Numbered from the stretch's first letter, positions 1 to 12,067 are shown. The stretch is 64,000 nucleotides of DNA from Torymus aiolomorphi (GCA_036365515.1 CM070873.1:87131948-87195947); one strand, 5' to 3'. Numbers and translations: made by a program. The notes: generated by a model not told the origin, from the sequence alone.

Positions 1-500
1 GCAGCCAGGCGACAGCGATAATCAGCTGCGGTAGAAGAGGAGAGGAGGGAACTAGTTTCGCGCGCACCGCCCGATGAATTATGCAGCACGAATTTACGTC
101 GCGCGCCACTCGCGATGCGGGACATCGAGATATGAATGGGCCGCTCTGTGCCGCCGCGTGCACACGCGTTAGAGAAGGGACGCGAGCACGTGCCGGCCGA
201 CCAATGAGGAAGGAGCCGCGGGCGAAAAGCACGCGCCACTCGTCTCATCTTTCTTTTTCTCCTCTCTCTCTCTCTGCACTCCAAGTGTGTGTGGGTATTT
301 GTGTGTGCGCGCGCGCACCCATGAGAGCGAGGAATGCGAGATATTTGGAGAGAGATTTATTATGCATGGACGGGCGCGACACACGCTGTGCACGGCTCGA
401 CGCGCGGAAGAGGGAGGCGGAAAGAGCGCCGCGGGAAAAGAAGCAACAGATGATGTGTGTATGTGTGTGTATGTGTGACGAAAGCCCTTCTTTAGAGAAT
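1..500. promoter_or_regulatory. CpG/GAGA-rich island with CCAAT and E-box
   Basis: This segment is far richer in GC and CpG than the AT-rich DNA that follows. It holds a CACGTG E-box at 187-192, a CCAAT box at 201-205, a CTCTC tract near 260-275 and GT/GC alternating tracts near 285-318 and 450-475. Open frames of 60-146 codons occur on both strands, but they are Arg/Cys/Ser-rich low-complexity translations that overlap each other, so I do not call a gene. It could be a promoter, 5' UTR or enhancer whose gene lies outside the window. Confidence 0.35.
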
Positions 501-2230
501 AATTAATAAGCTCGCGTGAAGATTGGACTGTCACTTTATTATGCTTTATGCTTTTCCTCAAACTGATTGATGTCAAAGACCTTCTCAATAAACAAGCGTA
601 TTTCAACAATGTTTTATATGTTCTTTATTAATTTCTTGTACGGATAGGAAAGCGTTTTCTTGGTACAATAAACGAACATGTGCATTTTCTTACTTGTTAA
701 GAAAAATGGAATCACGACGTCAATCAATTAATTGGCAACAATTTTAAGCAATACATTCTAAATGTTTAAAATACCGGCGATTCAATTCAGTGCGAACATT
801 CTTCAACGAGTAGATTACGGCATTTGCAGTGCCTTCATTCAACGCTCGATTCAATAAATAGCGAGAATTTTTATCCTCTAAAAATAGATCGTTGGCAAAA
901 AATATATTAGCTGAGATTAAGAAATATCGAGCATGCCAGAGGAAACGAGAGAGGGAGGGGAAGTGAGCTGAGGTAGGTCAATGTGCCTTCGACGCGACGC
1001 TTTGTCATCATGAAGCGGAAAGCAGAGGAGGCGTGATACGTGCACAGACAGTAAGAAAAACAGTATGAGCGAGACGAAAGCAGAGCCAGATGACGACGGT
1101 CTTGTGCAATACGTATCCGAAAGATTAACTTTACAACTCTCTAGCTCCCGTCTCAGATTTATTTAGTCGCGCGCGGTTTTATTCTTAGTACGCGTCGAAT
1201 CGCTAGACTATACTTGTGCACGCTTGTTTGTTATTATGAATAAATTATAAACTTAAATTATTTAAATTATATGGAATGTGCATACATATCTATTAAAAAA
1301 GGGCAATAATAAAAAAAAAACACAAAATCTGACTTTTCGTCTGTACGAAATTAAATATTTCAATTTAGCGCTAGCTGGTGTATAATAATTAATCAGTGAC
1401 AGTCTACTTTATCATGGTTTACGATTTAGGCTATCGTTCCTTTATAGGGATATTAACTTTTATTATGAGTATAATTATTTTATAAGAATATCAAAAAGTT
1501 GTTTTGGTAAACATTTAATGTATAATTCGAATTTTCGAAATATTCTGTAAATTATTGAATTCAGCAATAAAAGATTTTAATTAAAAAAAAAAAAAAATAC
1601 CTGTTGAACAAATCGGCCAGCGTATAATAGTACCGGCGGTATCGTACAAGTTATGTGGTTAGTTATGTAACGTTATTTTATCGAATGTATTTCGCGCCCA
1701 ATACATAGAATTTGCAAGTTACATTATAATACAATCATAGTATCGAAAGTTATTTTCTTGATCTCGTCACTTTTCTACAGTTGAATTAATATTTTTTTCA
1801 TAATTTGTACATTCTCTTTAAACATTGCGGAGTAAATCCAAGCGTTGGCCAACTCCATTAGTACCTAGCACTGACAGTATATTATATATGGATATATGTT
1901 GAGTGTTGATGTCAAGTAAAATACATCTTATCTTTCTCTAATTAATGCCCAGGTACATGATTATTTGACTTTAATTACTATGTACATCAATTAAATACTG
2001 TAAACAACGTAATTTTATATTAATTTTCAGTGTTTTGTGTTAACATTAATTAGTGTGTATTAAGAATTGTTGAAACTCGATATTCCATCAAATCTTATAT
2101 ACACATTTGCTCTAGGTGCCGATACTGTGTAACTCTCCTCGTCGAAAATACGTCATGCAATTGATTAAACATGAAAATAATAGTTTTTATATGCATGAAC
2201 ATTATTGATCAATGCAAACAAAGGCATCTG
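501..2230. other. AT-rich spacer, no gene seen
   Basis: AT-rich DNA with A-runs near 1310 and 1580 and a moderately GC-rich patch near 930-1200. No open frame, RNA gene or clear repeat family was recognised. Confidence 0.6.
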
Positions 2231-2660
2231 CTAATTAATTGGAATATTACGCATTGAATGTACTCGAGGCTTTCAGCAGAAGGGAAAGGTTGAGAGCAGC
2301 AGTGATGCAGGCAGAGGAGCGCTCGGTCACCGTAGCGTCCCTCCGTACGCTGACTCGCACTACTGGCCGGCTCAAGGCTAGCGGCCGCTCGGTCGCATTC
2401 CAATTCCCCGACGAACGGCAGCGGCGGCGTTAGTTTTCTCCTCCTCGCTCGCGGCGCTGTTATACGTATAGCATCGCCAGCACCATTCCTACATTATACA
2501 TTCCACAGCGCCAGCAGCTCTCATCAGTAGCTTCTCTCTCCCCCTCTCCGTTTACTTGTTGAATCGAGACTTCGCACGCCGAGTGCCTTTTACGTGCGTG
2601 TGCTCCGGGGTACCGGGCGCTCCATATTTTATTATTTATCGTTGCAGTTGAGATTGGACA
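2231..2660. promoter_or_regulatory. CpG-rich island
   Basis: A GC-rich patch with abundant CpG, including a GGCGGCG run near 2422 and CTCTC pyrimidine stretches near 2530-2550, set between AT-rich flanks. Short frames (64-77 codons) exist on both strands without recognisable domains. It is probably regulatory or transcribed non-coding sequence, but the function is not shown. Confidence 0.3.
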
Positions 2661-4562
2661 ACTAATGTGATTTTCATAATTTTCCGTCTTCAACTTTATT
2701 ATATAACTTAATGCAACGGACTTTTTAAATTTAATCTACCGAAATCAACTTGTTTTTAGTGCGTATATACACTGTTTGAAAAGGTACAAAGTCGATCATT
2801 GCGAACTAGTGTATTTTGAATAACGAAGTTGGTTATATCCCGTAACTAGTTCGAGTATTTTTTGAGGAACAATTACTACGTTATGCTTTGATTTACTACA
2901 ATCATAGCTCAAAATATTGTTACAGAATATTCAACTAAAAACATAGAAACTATATTGTTACAGCTAAACCGTATAGCAGTAACATCTAAAGATATCTTTT
3001 ACAGTTCATGTTTCATAAACGAATAAAATAATATCAATTATCTATATAAAACATAAACCAGCAGTTTATACAAACATATTTACTCTCAAGTATCTTGACA
3101 GTTATTAATTTATTAATACCAAAAGTTAAATAAAATATGTTTTACTTAAAACAAAAAAGCCATTTTATATAATATAAGTATTAATATCGATTTATTACAA
3201 TTATTATAATATTGAATAGCGAAAAAATTACGTCATTAATAGAGTTGCAGTTTTCTTATTCAATTATAATTAATTATAGAATTACCATTTAAGCTAATCT
3301 TTCATTGTAATTTAATAAAGGAAAGTACTAACAAGAATTATGTAAGTGTAAATCTAAAAACTAACAATATTTCTTCACTGCTTACGAAAGGTATGAATCA
3401 TATTATATATGAATTACAAATTTTTATTAAGATATAGGCAAGAATTGTATGGTTCTGACCCCTGAAGTTGTTAGGGCTCTAATTTTTTAAAGAAAAAATT
3501 TAATAATTTTATCAACGGACATTTCAATAATTGCTAAAGTTGCGTGTGCTACATTATTTATTCAACTATTTTAGCATTGAAAGAGAAATAGAAATATAGA
3601 GAAGTGTTTCCACGTATAAATAATAAAGAAAAAGAGACGTTTAACCAATTTTCAAAATAATAAAAAAAAAAAAACAGATCATGCTATAATACTTGCATTG
3701 AAAACCCAGTTACATTTATTTGTGCGTTTTTTTCGATTTACAAGAACCTGTTTATCGTATTTATGTTGAAGTTATAAAATGCACAAAGGTACTGAAACGA
3801 ATCGTTTTGAAGTAATTGGTTCATACCAAAGTCAAAGTGAAAAATTTACCAATTTTCAGAAAAATAGAAAACTTAAAATGCACTAGTTTTATACACCGAA
3901 TCCACTTTGTCATTAACGAGATAATAACTAATATAACCTTGAATATTTAATGTCGTTCTAACGTTGTTTTGCCATATTAGTCAGATTAGGTAATATTTCC
4001 TATACGTTCATTAACCTGATGTAATCTCTTATACAAATCGTAAACATATTCTATACCTATAAATTAGCTAGATTTTCAGAATGATTCATTTTCAGCTAAA
4101 AGATAGCTAGAAATTCCTGTAATAACGTCACGTTTTTAGCTTTGAATCGGACTAAATCTGTGGCTTATAGGAATAACGACCTAACCCACTTGTACGTGTT
4201 TCCGAAAAATCACCGTTTTAAAATTTCTGTCATGACACTTCATATGTAAGATCAAAATGCGCGAGATGAGTCATAACAATGTAGACATTTACAAAGGTAT
4301 CGAATATCTTTCGAACCCCACTATCAGCTGCTAGAATATATTTTTATTCTTTGTATAAACAAACAAAACAATGCAGTTAAGTCGTTATTCCGGTAACTGT
4401 GCAGTTAAGCGGTTTAGCGAAATTGTTCAAATAAGATAAATAACATAGTTATTTCTACACTTAAAACATAGAATACGAATTCTTTTTTAAATCCGCCTCC
4501 CAACGGAATATGCGTGAAGTCAACGGAATTCGGTAAACCGAATACCGAACGTTACTTGGTTA
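2661..4562. other. AT-rich spacer, no gene seen
   Basis: A long AT-rich stretch with no open frame above 60 codons and no repeat related to the other families in the window that I could detect. Confidence 0.6.
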
Positions 4563-5568
4563 TACACGCAGAAAAATGATCCATTAATAGCAAGAGGAAA
4601 ATCTTTTTGTGAAAATCCGCTTGCTGTAAAACGATTATCGTTTTTAATCTAATGTATTATTCTTAAAACAAAAAATTCATTTTGTGCTTCAAGATTATAT
4701 TTTTCTTGCATCAAAACCCTTTTCTTTATTTCCGCAAATCGCATCCGTTATAGGCAAAATAACTTCATCTCGTTACATGAGTAAATGAGAACCAACTTCA
4801 TTAAGTTTTTACTACAAAATGATTTTCCTTTTGTTACAAGAAGGGTAATTACTATAAATAATTAGTCATATAATTAATTACAATACAATCAACTATTAGT
4901 TATTCTTATGGAAAGTATGAATACAGAATTGGATTTTAAAAAGAAGAATTATCTCTTCAAGTTAAGCAACTGTCGAGATATGAATTTTTTTAAATTATCC
5001 AATTTTTCTGAAATATATATTTCCTATTTTAACACTACTCGTCAGAAGCTTAGTTAGTCGTGTGGTTAAGGCATTGGCTTCCCAATGCAAAGGTCGAGGG
5101 TTGGATTCCCAGTCACTGCACTTCCAGAATTATCCTCGAAAACATTTTTTCTTCCATTTTTTCACGAAGTTAACCAATATTAATTAATTATTAAAATAAA
5201 AAAATATATAAATAAAATAAAATACATAAAAAATATAAATAATAAAATAAAAGTTAAAATAAATAAATTTAATAGAAGTAACATTTTTTTTTTTTTATTT
5301 AAATAGAAAATACGTTTAAACTTTTTTCTCGGGGGGCAAGAGGTTTCTTCTTCATACAAAACGATTTTGGTTAGAGAGGATTTTCCTATTGGTCAACCAG
5401 ACCTTCTATTCCCTTGAAGAGGAATCCTTTTCGTACAAGAATAATTTGCCAGAAAAGGATTTTTCTCTTGTGGAGAAAAGGAATTAATTTTGGCAATCAA
5501 AACAAGATTATTTTCCTCTTGGATCAAAAGGATTCCATTTGCTACCAATGAACTTTTCTCTGCGTGTA
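4563..5568. mobile_element. Non-autonomous element with TACACGCAGA terminal inverted repeats
   Basis: The left end (TACACGCAGAAAAATGATCC) and the reverse complement of the right end (TACACGCAGAGAAAAGTTCA) match over about 30 bp with a few mismatches, and both continue into an ATTRRTAGCAA block. The interior repeats the motif CAAGAGGAAAATC or its complement many times (for example near 4591, 4823, 5337, 5375, 5456 and 5509), like subterminal transposase-binding repeats. No coding frame is present and no target-site duplication is obvious. A tRNA-like segment lies in the middle. This is inferred to be a roughly 1-kb MITE-like element of unassigned superfamily. Confidence 0.55.
5049..5121 (+). 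pseudogene. tRNA-like sequence with A and B boxes
   Basis: An A-box-like stretch (TCGTGTGGTTAAGGC, from 5059) is followed by a hairpin CATTG/CAATG and a B-box-like GGTTGGATTCC at 5100-5110 (consensus GGTTCGANTCC). The anticodon loop has 6 or 8 nt depending on pairing instead of 7, and the T arm pairs poorly, so a functional tRNA is unlikely. It sits inside the TACACGCAGA element, so it is either a tRNA pseudogene or a tRNA-derived SINE head carried by that element. Confidence 0.45.
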
Positions 5569-5616
5569 GGGTAAGTGTGGCTACTACGGCGGTATTTTTT
5601 TCAGGTTAGTTTCAAA

Positions 5617-5996
5617 CTCTTTCTTTGGTTATAGCTTTTTGAATATTCCGGTCATGTAAATGGACTAAAGAGTTTATAAAAGAAGGTAGAAAAAACTTTA
5701 ATTTAAGCTGTGTTTCATTAAAAAATGTCGATTTCTTAAAAAATTATAGGCTATCAAAAATAGAGTAGAAAATGATTACAAATTTCTTATTTTTTCAAAC
5801 ATTTAACGGGTGGTATTTTAAGCTATCTTCTTACTCTATTTTTAATAGCCTATAACTTTTTAAGATATCGACATTTTTGACAATCGAGATTTGACGAAAC
5901 ACAGCTTAAATTGAAGCTTTTTTCGCCTTCTTTTATAAACTTTTTAGTCTATTTACATGACCGGAATATTTAAAAAGCTATAACCAAAGAAAAAGA
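5617..5996. mobile_element. Fold-back (long inverted repeat) element
   Basis: The left arm starts at CTTTCTTTGGTTATAGC and runs to about 5772. The right arm, ending near 5996, is its reverse complement with scattered mismatches and small indels (GAATATTCCGGTCATG pairs with CATGACCGGAATATT). A spacer of roughly 50 bp separates the arms. There is no open frame. The architecture fits a fold-back MITE; no clear target duplication was seen. Confidence 0.7.
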
Positions 5997-7040
5997 CCCC
6001 ATTTTTATCAAAAATTGTTCATTTTAGACATAAAATAGCTTGGGTCTCGGAACAAAAGGCCCATTCAGAAAACCCCCGAGACATGTGTCTTATTATTTGA
6101 CATAAAGAAGTACCTCCTACAGTTTTAGCCAAATTCAGGACCAACATTCCCGGCTCCCCTTGTTAGTCAATTCGGTAATTAATATCTTAATTTGATTAGT
6201 ACTTGATCAGTGCAGTAAATATCTTAATCAGGAGATGCCCGATGCAATCGAAGTCAAAATCTAATTTTATTTTGATTTTATTTTTGCTCCGGAATAAATA
6301 TTTTTAAATTGAAGCATTAAATAATGTTTAAATAATGTTGATAATTAATTCAAATTATTTATAATAATTTGAATGAATTTTTGTATTTTTAAAATTTATT
6401 TTTAATACTTAATGACTAATAAATTTTATGAAAAAAATGTATCCAGGGTGATCTGTTTCGAAACAGTTTCTGTAACACAAATAGTCTAGCTATATATCAG
6501 TTCAATAATGACCATATGTAACGTCGGGAAAAAAATTTACTGTTAAATAGTTTTTTCAGCAATGAAAATACTCTAATTTCTGCTAGGACACAAACAAGTA
6601 TAATCAGCAGGATAAAAAAATCGTATTCAGTATAATGCGATCAAGTGTATCAAAAGAGAGCGTGTGCGTGTTTTACACTCAAAAGTATAGGTATATTGAA
6701 AAGCTACTTGCTTTCGCCTATAGCGACGCTGCACCACGCGCAGTTGGACTTTTGCTAACCCAGATTTTCCATCCCAGAAGTAGCCTACAAACCCAAAATG
6801 TTTTGCGTAAATCAGCACAAACAGTTCTACATCAAAAGCTATGTTTTTTAATAATATGGGTTATGGAACATCAATTCCCACACACTAAATATAGTGTAGA
6901 AAACACCTAAAATATTTTTATTTTGTATAGATCAACTGTCTAGTATATCATATGAGTGCTTTTGGCGCAGAATCATCACACTTGAATACATTTTTTATGT
7001 TATTTTAATATTCATAATGAGGTACAATAAACATGTATTA
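5997..7040. other. AT-rich spacer
   Basis: Mostly AT-rich DNA. Overlapping 63- and 91-codon frames on opposite strands near 6627-6910 look fortuitous: there is no domain and the codon use follows the AT-rich background. Nothing else was recognised. Confidence 0.5.
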
Positions 7041-7500
7041 TTTACGAATGATATATGTTGCACATGTCATTGCAAAACAGGAAAGCCGCGCACACAAGTT
7101 GCTCGAGAGCCACATCAGCTACATCGAGCACGGTAGCAATATTGCGTCGGAGTAATTTCCTCGGTTGGTGCTGCAGGATATGCTGTCGCTCGTACCTCCA
7201 AGAAGGAGAAAAACAACAAGCGAGGAAGAAAAAGAAGATGACGAAGGAAGGAGGGAGAGGGACTGAGAGAGGTGGGGGGGAATATCCTTGCTCGCTCGCG
7301 GCATACTTTAATCGTCGGCAGCAACACTGACTCACAAAGGCATCGGGATCCCCTGAGCCGGCACACTTTAGCAAATAGTCACACTCGCGTTGCGCGGACA
7401 CTCCCATGTGCCATAGATCCGCTTCGCCTACTCGCCTGCTATTCCTCGCCATTCACACAGAAGGAGCGGAGAGAAATTTTTAGCCAAGGCGATTAAACGC
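7041..7500. promoter_or_regulatory. GAGA/CpG-rich island
   Basis: A GC-richer patch with a purine-rich strand near 7200-7280 (GGAAGGAGGGAGAGG) and CpG-dense flanks. Frames of 61-136 codons on both strands come from the purine/pyrimidine asymmetry and have no recognisable domain. It is a possible GAGA-factor-type regulatory element. Confidence 0.3.
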
Positions 7501-7858
7501 TTTACGAGCTGTATTTTTGCAGCAAGACGATGAGAGGATAAATCGCGCGGAAAGTTCATTCTGCCCAGGTATAATGAAATTAGATATGCAACTCTCTACA
7601 TTCCGAGAGGTTGAAAGTTACGTTGAAAAGTGAAAATCTTCGGGTTTTTTCCTATACGGTTGCATTTCTTAGTTCAGGCTTGGACTGTTTAGAGATAACT
7701 AGATTTGCTGCATTTTATACTAGCAATTAGTAAATTGACTTAAAATTAGAGCTTTGTTGTGACAAATAAAATGCAATTGAATCACGAAAGCGACTTTTCT
7801 GACTTCGAGCTGCTTTATAACTAAGGGGTTAACCTTTCATTAATAAGATAAGATTTTT

Positions 7859-8077
7859 TTGAAACTCCGTGCGAGAAGTTCGATTTCTCGCACGCTGCGT
7901 TAAACGATGCGTGCAAAAATCTCACTTCTCGCACGTCGTGTCAAAAAATACGGTTCGACACTTGTGTGAGAAGTTGATTTTCTCCTCGTGTGAACTTTTC
8001 ACCCTCGCTTCGCTCGGGTGCAAACAGTCACACGAGGGGAAAATCAAATCCTCGCACTAGTATCGAAATGTACTATT
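7859..8077. mobile_element. Compound hairpin element of the GATAC/GAGCGAAGCGAG family
   Basis: The left part begins TTGAAACTCCGTGCGAGAAG and contains TCAAAAAATACGGTTCGACA, the same layout as at 35116-35283 and, inverted, 16116-16307. The right part is a hairpin (TGTGAGAAGTTGATTTTCTC pairing with GGGAAAATCAAATCCTCGCA) with the loop CCCTCGCTTCGCTCGGG. It ends in GTATCGAAATGTACTATT, the family terminus. There is no coding potential. Confidence 0.65.
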
Positions 8078-8870
8078 ATAAATATCTTTCTAAAGAAATT
8101 TTGGGCATTTTTCATTCTGACTGTTACTATCTGTCCTTTTACATTAAATGTAATAAATTTAATAATGTAATAAATTTTATTGACATATCTCACATTTTAA
8201 ACATGCAAGAAAGCCATGAAAATCCTAATTAAATACAAGCGAAAAACTTAATAAAATCGGCACGAGAAAATTTTACAAAGGCCTATTTTGATATTTTTGG
8301 GTATGCTTTTTCATTATCCAAGATCAAAATTATAGATCTTTAAGGAAGTTCATGCGGGACTCCCTATAGTTAATGAGATACCACTTTAAAATGTTGCATG
8401 ATATAAGTTAAATGCACAACATTAACTTACAATATTACAGCATTAAATGCACAACATTATAAATAAAAGAAATCGACTTAGATGACATTTCTAGCGGTAG
8501 ATGTATTTATTAATATAGTTTTTCTTTTGTCCTCGCGGAAAAGCTGTACGTCCTCATGTTTATGATTAAATATGCTTTCGGATATGCGGCAAAATAAAAA
8601 TTTTAATATTTCATAAGAAAGATCAGAACTTCACTTTCTGAGCCTAATTTTCCATCTCGAGATGCAGTTTTTCTGGTATGAAATTATATCACTTGCGGTG
8701 AAAAATCGAGAAATTAAGAAATTTTGCGTGTGTATCGAATATTGGATTTTGTTGATGCGTTTTTGTCTTGGGTTGATTTTTTATTTAAGATAATCCAATT
8801 TTTTGCATTTTTTTTTCAATAAAAGGCTTAATTAATCTAATTAATTTAATTTAAAATGATGATTTCCACG
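8078..8870. other. AT-rich spacer
   Basis: No gene or clear repeat seen. A fortuitous 80-codon frame runs from the preceding hairpin element into this spacer. Confidence 0.5.
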
Positions 8871-9290
8871 CAGCCTCCTGACCTAACGTGTATCCTCCTT
8901 CCACGCCTTTATTAATTCCATTCCTTTTTACATATTTCTCACTTTTTCCCTAATCTTCTACCTTGCAACCCAGGGTTATGCCTATGGGGTGTGGAAAACC
9001 CACGTGCGATGAATCCTAATTAGGAAAACCCGCACTGGATGGTCGGTGTATTGGAATAATTTCAGTTTCGATGTCTAAATCATAACATTTCGTAGGCTTA
9101 GACACCGAAACTCTATTTAATCCACACCTCCTGCTTAATTTGTCAGAAGGCAATCAATATCTTACCGATCACACGAAATAGTCGCAGAAGAAAACGCGGA
9201 CACCCATCCAAGTACTGGCCGCGCCAATTTATACTTATCTTTGGTGACCGACCGAGGTGACGACTGCACTACCTGCAAAACTGTTGGAAT
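8871..9290 (-). mobile_element. 5S-rRNA-related SINE-like repeat
   Basis: On the minus strand, 9257 to 9193 resembles the internal-promoter half of 5S rRNA: ACCAAAGATAAGTATAAATT, then GGCGCGGCCAGTACTTGGAT and GGGTGTCCGCG, matching the A box, intermediate element and C box in order. The layout is shared with the copies at 46461-46775 and 63491-63620. Downstream on the minus strand there is a hairpin (GTTTCGGTGTCTAA pairing with TTAGACATCGAAAC, plus-strand 9066-9111) and a body of unknown origin. The 3' limit near 8871 is uncertain. Confidence 0.55.
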
Positions 9291-10190
9291 CAAATTAATT
9301 TAATTAAAATGTATAAAACAGAGTGTAAATTACCTATTTTTTTCCGTTTCGAAATTTTGGATTAGCTAGCTTTGCTCTTTTGTTGTACAACTATTGTATT
9401 TTTTATGAAAAAAATATATCGGGAACTTTTAGAAAAAATCATGGTCATGTGTAATTATATGAACTATGTACCATACAATTTTCAACTTATTATATGCATT
9501 AGATCATAAGAAGAAAATGAAGAGATAAAAAGTAAATGAAGAAAAAGATAATTTTTTTTTCATTCGTGCATGAAACAGGCCCTTTTCCTGCATAGAAAGG
9601 TGAATAGAAAATCGAGCACTTCGAGCGTCTAGTGAACAGCGGGAGGAAAAGAACTTAGTTTTCTGTTACTCTAAGCTTTCTGCTTATGCTTAGAGATAAC
9701 ACAAAAACCAAAATATTACATAAAAATCAGAAAATAACATAAAAACTAATGAATTATATAGGAATCAATAAATATATATAGTTATTAACATAGTACAATT
9801 CACCGTCTTATTTTATTTGTAAAAAACGACGACTCGGTATGCCCGATCCCCCATCCACCTTGAATAAAAAAATGGCCCTATTCTCGGATGATGATATTGA
9901 GCACTTGCTAGAAAAACTCAACTTTTCTCCCTAGTTATACAATGTACTATGTCGTTCCTACACGATAACCGGAGTAAATGCCATTAAAAAGTAGCGCAAG
10001 GAATCAATACATTAGTTTGAGAGGTACTTGCCAATGAATTGGCAGTGGTTTTCAATTACTATTATTATACGCCCGTTTCTTGACTTCCGAAATCTTGGAG
10101 TAAAGTAATAGGGAGTTTTAATAATGACGTTGACATTATCTTTACTGTCTTAAAGTCAAAGAGCCAGCCCGCGATAGGTCTTTAACTCGC
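9291..10190. other. AT-rich spacer
   Basis: AT-rich DNA. Apart from the short repeat at 9996-10060 and a direct run of AAAATAACATAAAAACTAA-like motifs near 9720-9750, nothing was recognised. Confidence 0.5.
9996..10060 (+). repeat. Fragment of the CCAATGAATTGGCAGCGG repeat family
   Basis: The stretch from about 9997 (AAGGAATCAATACATTAGTT) to 10050, including TTGCCAATGAATTGGCAGTG, matches 13691-13750 closely (AAGGAATCGATAAATTAGTT, then TGCCAATGAATTGGCAGCGG). It is a solitary end of the element family described at 12745-13890. Confidence 0.6.
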
Positions 10191-10540
10191 CCTCTAAGGT
10201 TGCTTTTTACCACAAAGTTTCGCCGGCTTTATCGTGCGAATTCAATGTCGTCGAGGCTATATAGAGCGCGCGGAGAGCGCCAGCAGGTGGGCCGCGTGAT
10301 AGATGGCTCGCTCTCGCCGCGCGGCGTAGAAAGAGAAGAAAAACATCGCACGAGGCTCTCTGTGGGTCAAGATCGGCCGAGTGCGTAAATATCAACTTCC
10401 ACTTCCGCTTGCGTTGTAAGAGTAAGAGTATGCCTCCTTAAAGTGCGCACCTTAAACAGACCGAGGAAAGTTGCCATCTCGCGACTTCTTTCGAACTTTG
10501 TGCTCGCGCGGCGTAATAAAAAACTTCTAGTGATGTGTTC
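10191..10540. promoter_or_regulatory. CpG island with TATA box
   Basis: A GC-rich patch with a CTATATAG at 10257-10264 followed by dense CpG (GAGCGCGCGGAGAGCGCC), the spacing expected of a TATA core promoter on the plus strand. Overlapping 62-codon frames on both strands are not credible genes. No transcript can be assigned. Confidence 0.35.
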
Positions 10541-11002
10541 TTTAATGGGGTGAACGTACAGGAGCCATTTTTCCTTCTGCAAATTGCTGTCTTTCTTAGT
10601 GAGCTTCCACGCGGAAGGTCTATTACTGATATACGAAAGGTTTACACGAATTTACGTAAACATTTAAATTTCATTTCAAATAAATACACAAAAATTATAT
10701 GTTTTTAATTGTCAGATTCATTTAAAACTTATAGAGAAGATTGGCTTATTATTGGACACCCAAGGTCTTCCGGTCGTAAAAACCTTTCTAGTGCAACAAA
10801 TTTAATTTTAGGAAACATTTAAAAAACATTTTGTATAGAGTTCTTAACTATAGCTATCAGTTCTATAAATACAGATAATAAAAATCGCCAAGAGAAAAAA
10901 GACATTAGAAAGGGACTGAAATTCGGGGCGATTTTCATCCCAACCTATGTGTATTCACCACCTATATATGTTATCATTGCAATACATTCTTGAGAATTCT
11001 AC

Positions 11003-11861
11003 TTAAGGTAATTCACCCGGTCGAAACAGCAGTTTTAGTTTTTGTATTTTTTAAATAATGTTTTATTAAGTTGATAATCCAAGAGTAAGTACATGTAACA
11101 AATATATACTAGAAGAAACATAAGATAATTTTTTTCAGATAAATTCAGGCAATAATCACTATGCTATTGTTACAATTAAAGACAAAAACTTCAATAAGTT
11201 TCTCTAATTTTTTTATTTTTTATCCAATCTTAACGAAAATAGTATATTACTAACGCGGGCGGAAGAGGATTATTTACCTCATGCGACGTTTTTCGGCCGA
11301 GCGAAGCGAGGTCGAAAAGTCGCATGAGGTAAAAATTCTCTTACGTCCACGTTTCAGTAACGTATTTTTCCGTCCGAGGCCGCAAAATGACATTTAAGAT
11401 GGCATTTTGAGGTTAAAGGGCGGAAAACTTATTTTGTTCGTTAAGAAATTTCAGAGGGGGGATCGGTAGGAAAATTTATGATACGAGTTACCAGTACGGC
11501 GCAATATCAATTTGTTTAAGAAAAGCAAGTCAAGTTTTAGAGTCTTTAAGATGAACAAATTGTTGTTGCGCCGTACTGGTAACTCGTATCATAAATTTTC
11601 CCACCGATCCCTCCCTGAAATTTCTTAACGAACAAAATAAGTTTTATTTCGTTAAGATCGGATAAAAAATAAAAAAATTAGAGAAACTTATTGAAGTTTT
11701 TGTCTTTAATTGTAACAATAGCATAGTGATTATTGCCTGAATTTGTCTGAAAAAAGTTGTCTTATGTTCCTTTACTTTCTCTTGGATTATCAACTTAATA
11801 AAACATTATTTAAAAAATACAAAAACTAAAACTGCTGTTTCGACCGGGTGAACTACCTTAA
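11003..11861. mobile_element. TTAA-bounded fold-back element A
   Basis: It begins TTAAGGTAATTCACCCGGTC and ends in the near-perfect inverse GACCGGGTGAACTACCTTAA. The arms pair along most of about 300 bp, including an inner segment (AGTTACCAGTACGGCGCAA with TTGCGCCGTACTGGTAACT). Only the left arm is interrupted, by about 183 bp at 11240-11423, and the right arm reads straight across that point. TTAA at both ends is the insertion preference of piggyBac-type transposons (family knowledge). No transposase is present. The terminal TTAA at 11858-11861 is shared with the next element. Confidence 0.75.
11240..11423. mobile_element. Hairpin element nested in the left arm of fold-back A
   Basis: The insertion starts with the family terminus AATAGTATATTACTAACG. 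It carries the hairpin GATTATTTACCTCATGCGAC / GTCGCATGAGGTAAAAATTC around the loop CCGAGCGAAGCGAGG, then an unpaired tail of about 55 bp. The uninterrupted right arm of fold-back A preserves the empty site (CTTAACGAAATAAAACTTAT in reverse complement), which fixes the boundaries to within a few bases. Confidence 0.7.
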
Positions 11862-12067
11862 GGTGATGTGATACCCATACTATTACTCAATTCTGGGTTC
11901 CCGTTTTCTCCTTCAATTTTAAACTTTTTGAAAAAAACTCTTTGACACGTTTTAAGTTTAATAAAGAACTACAACGTATCAAAGAGTTTTTTTCTTAAAA
12001 TTAAAATTTGAATGAGAAAAACGGGAACCCAATTTTGCGTAATAGCGTGGGTATCGCATCACCTTAA
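11858..12067. mobile_element. TTAA-bounded fold-back element B
   Basis: A 210-bp palindromic element from TTAAGGTGATGTGATACCCA to its inverse TGGGTATCGCATCACCTTAA. The arms pair almost completely (GGGTTCCCGTTTTCTC with GAGAAAAACGGGAACCC) around a short centre. It shares the TTAA at its left end with element A, so the two lie back to back. Confidence 0.75.

Noticed and set aside
81..609. Overlapping 141- and 146-codon frames on opposite strands
   Set aside because: Low-complexity Arg/Cys/Ser translations of a CpG- and CT-rich island; both strands are open over the same bases and no domain is visible.
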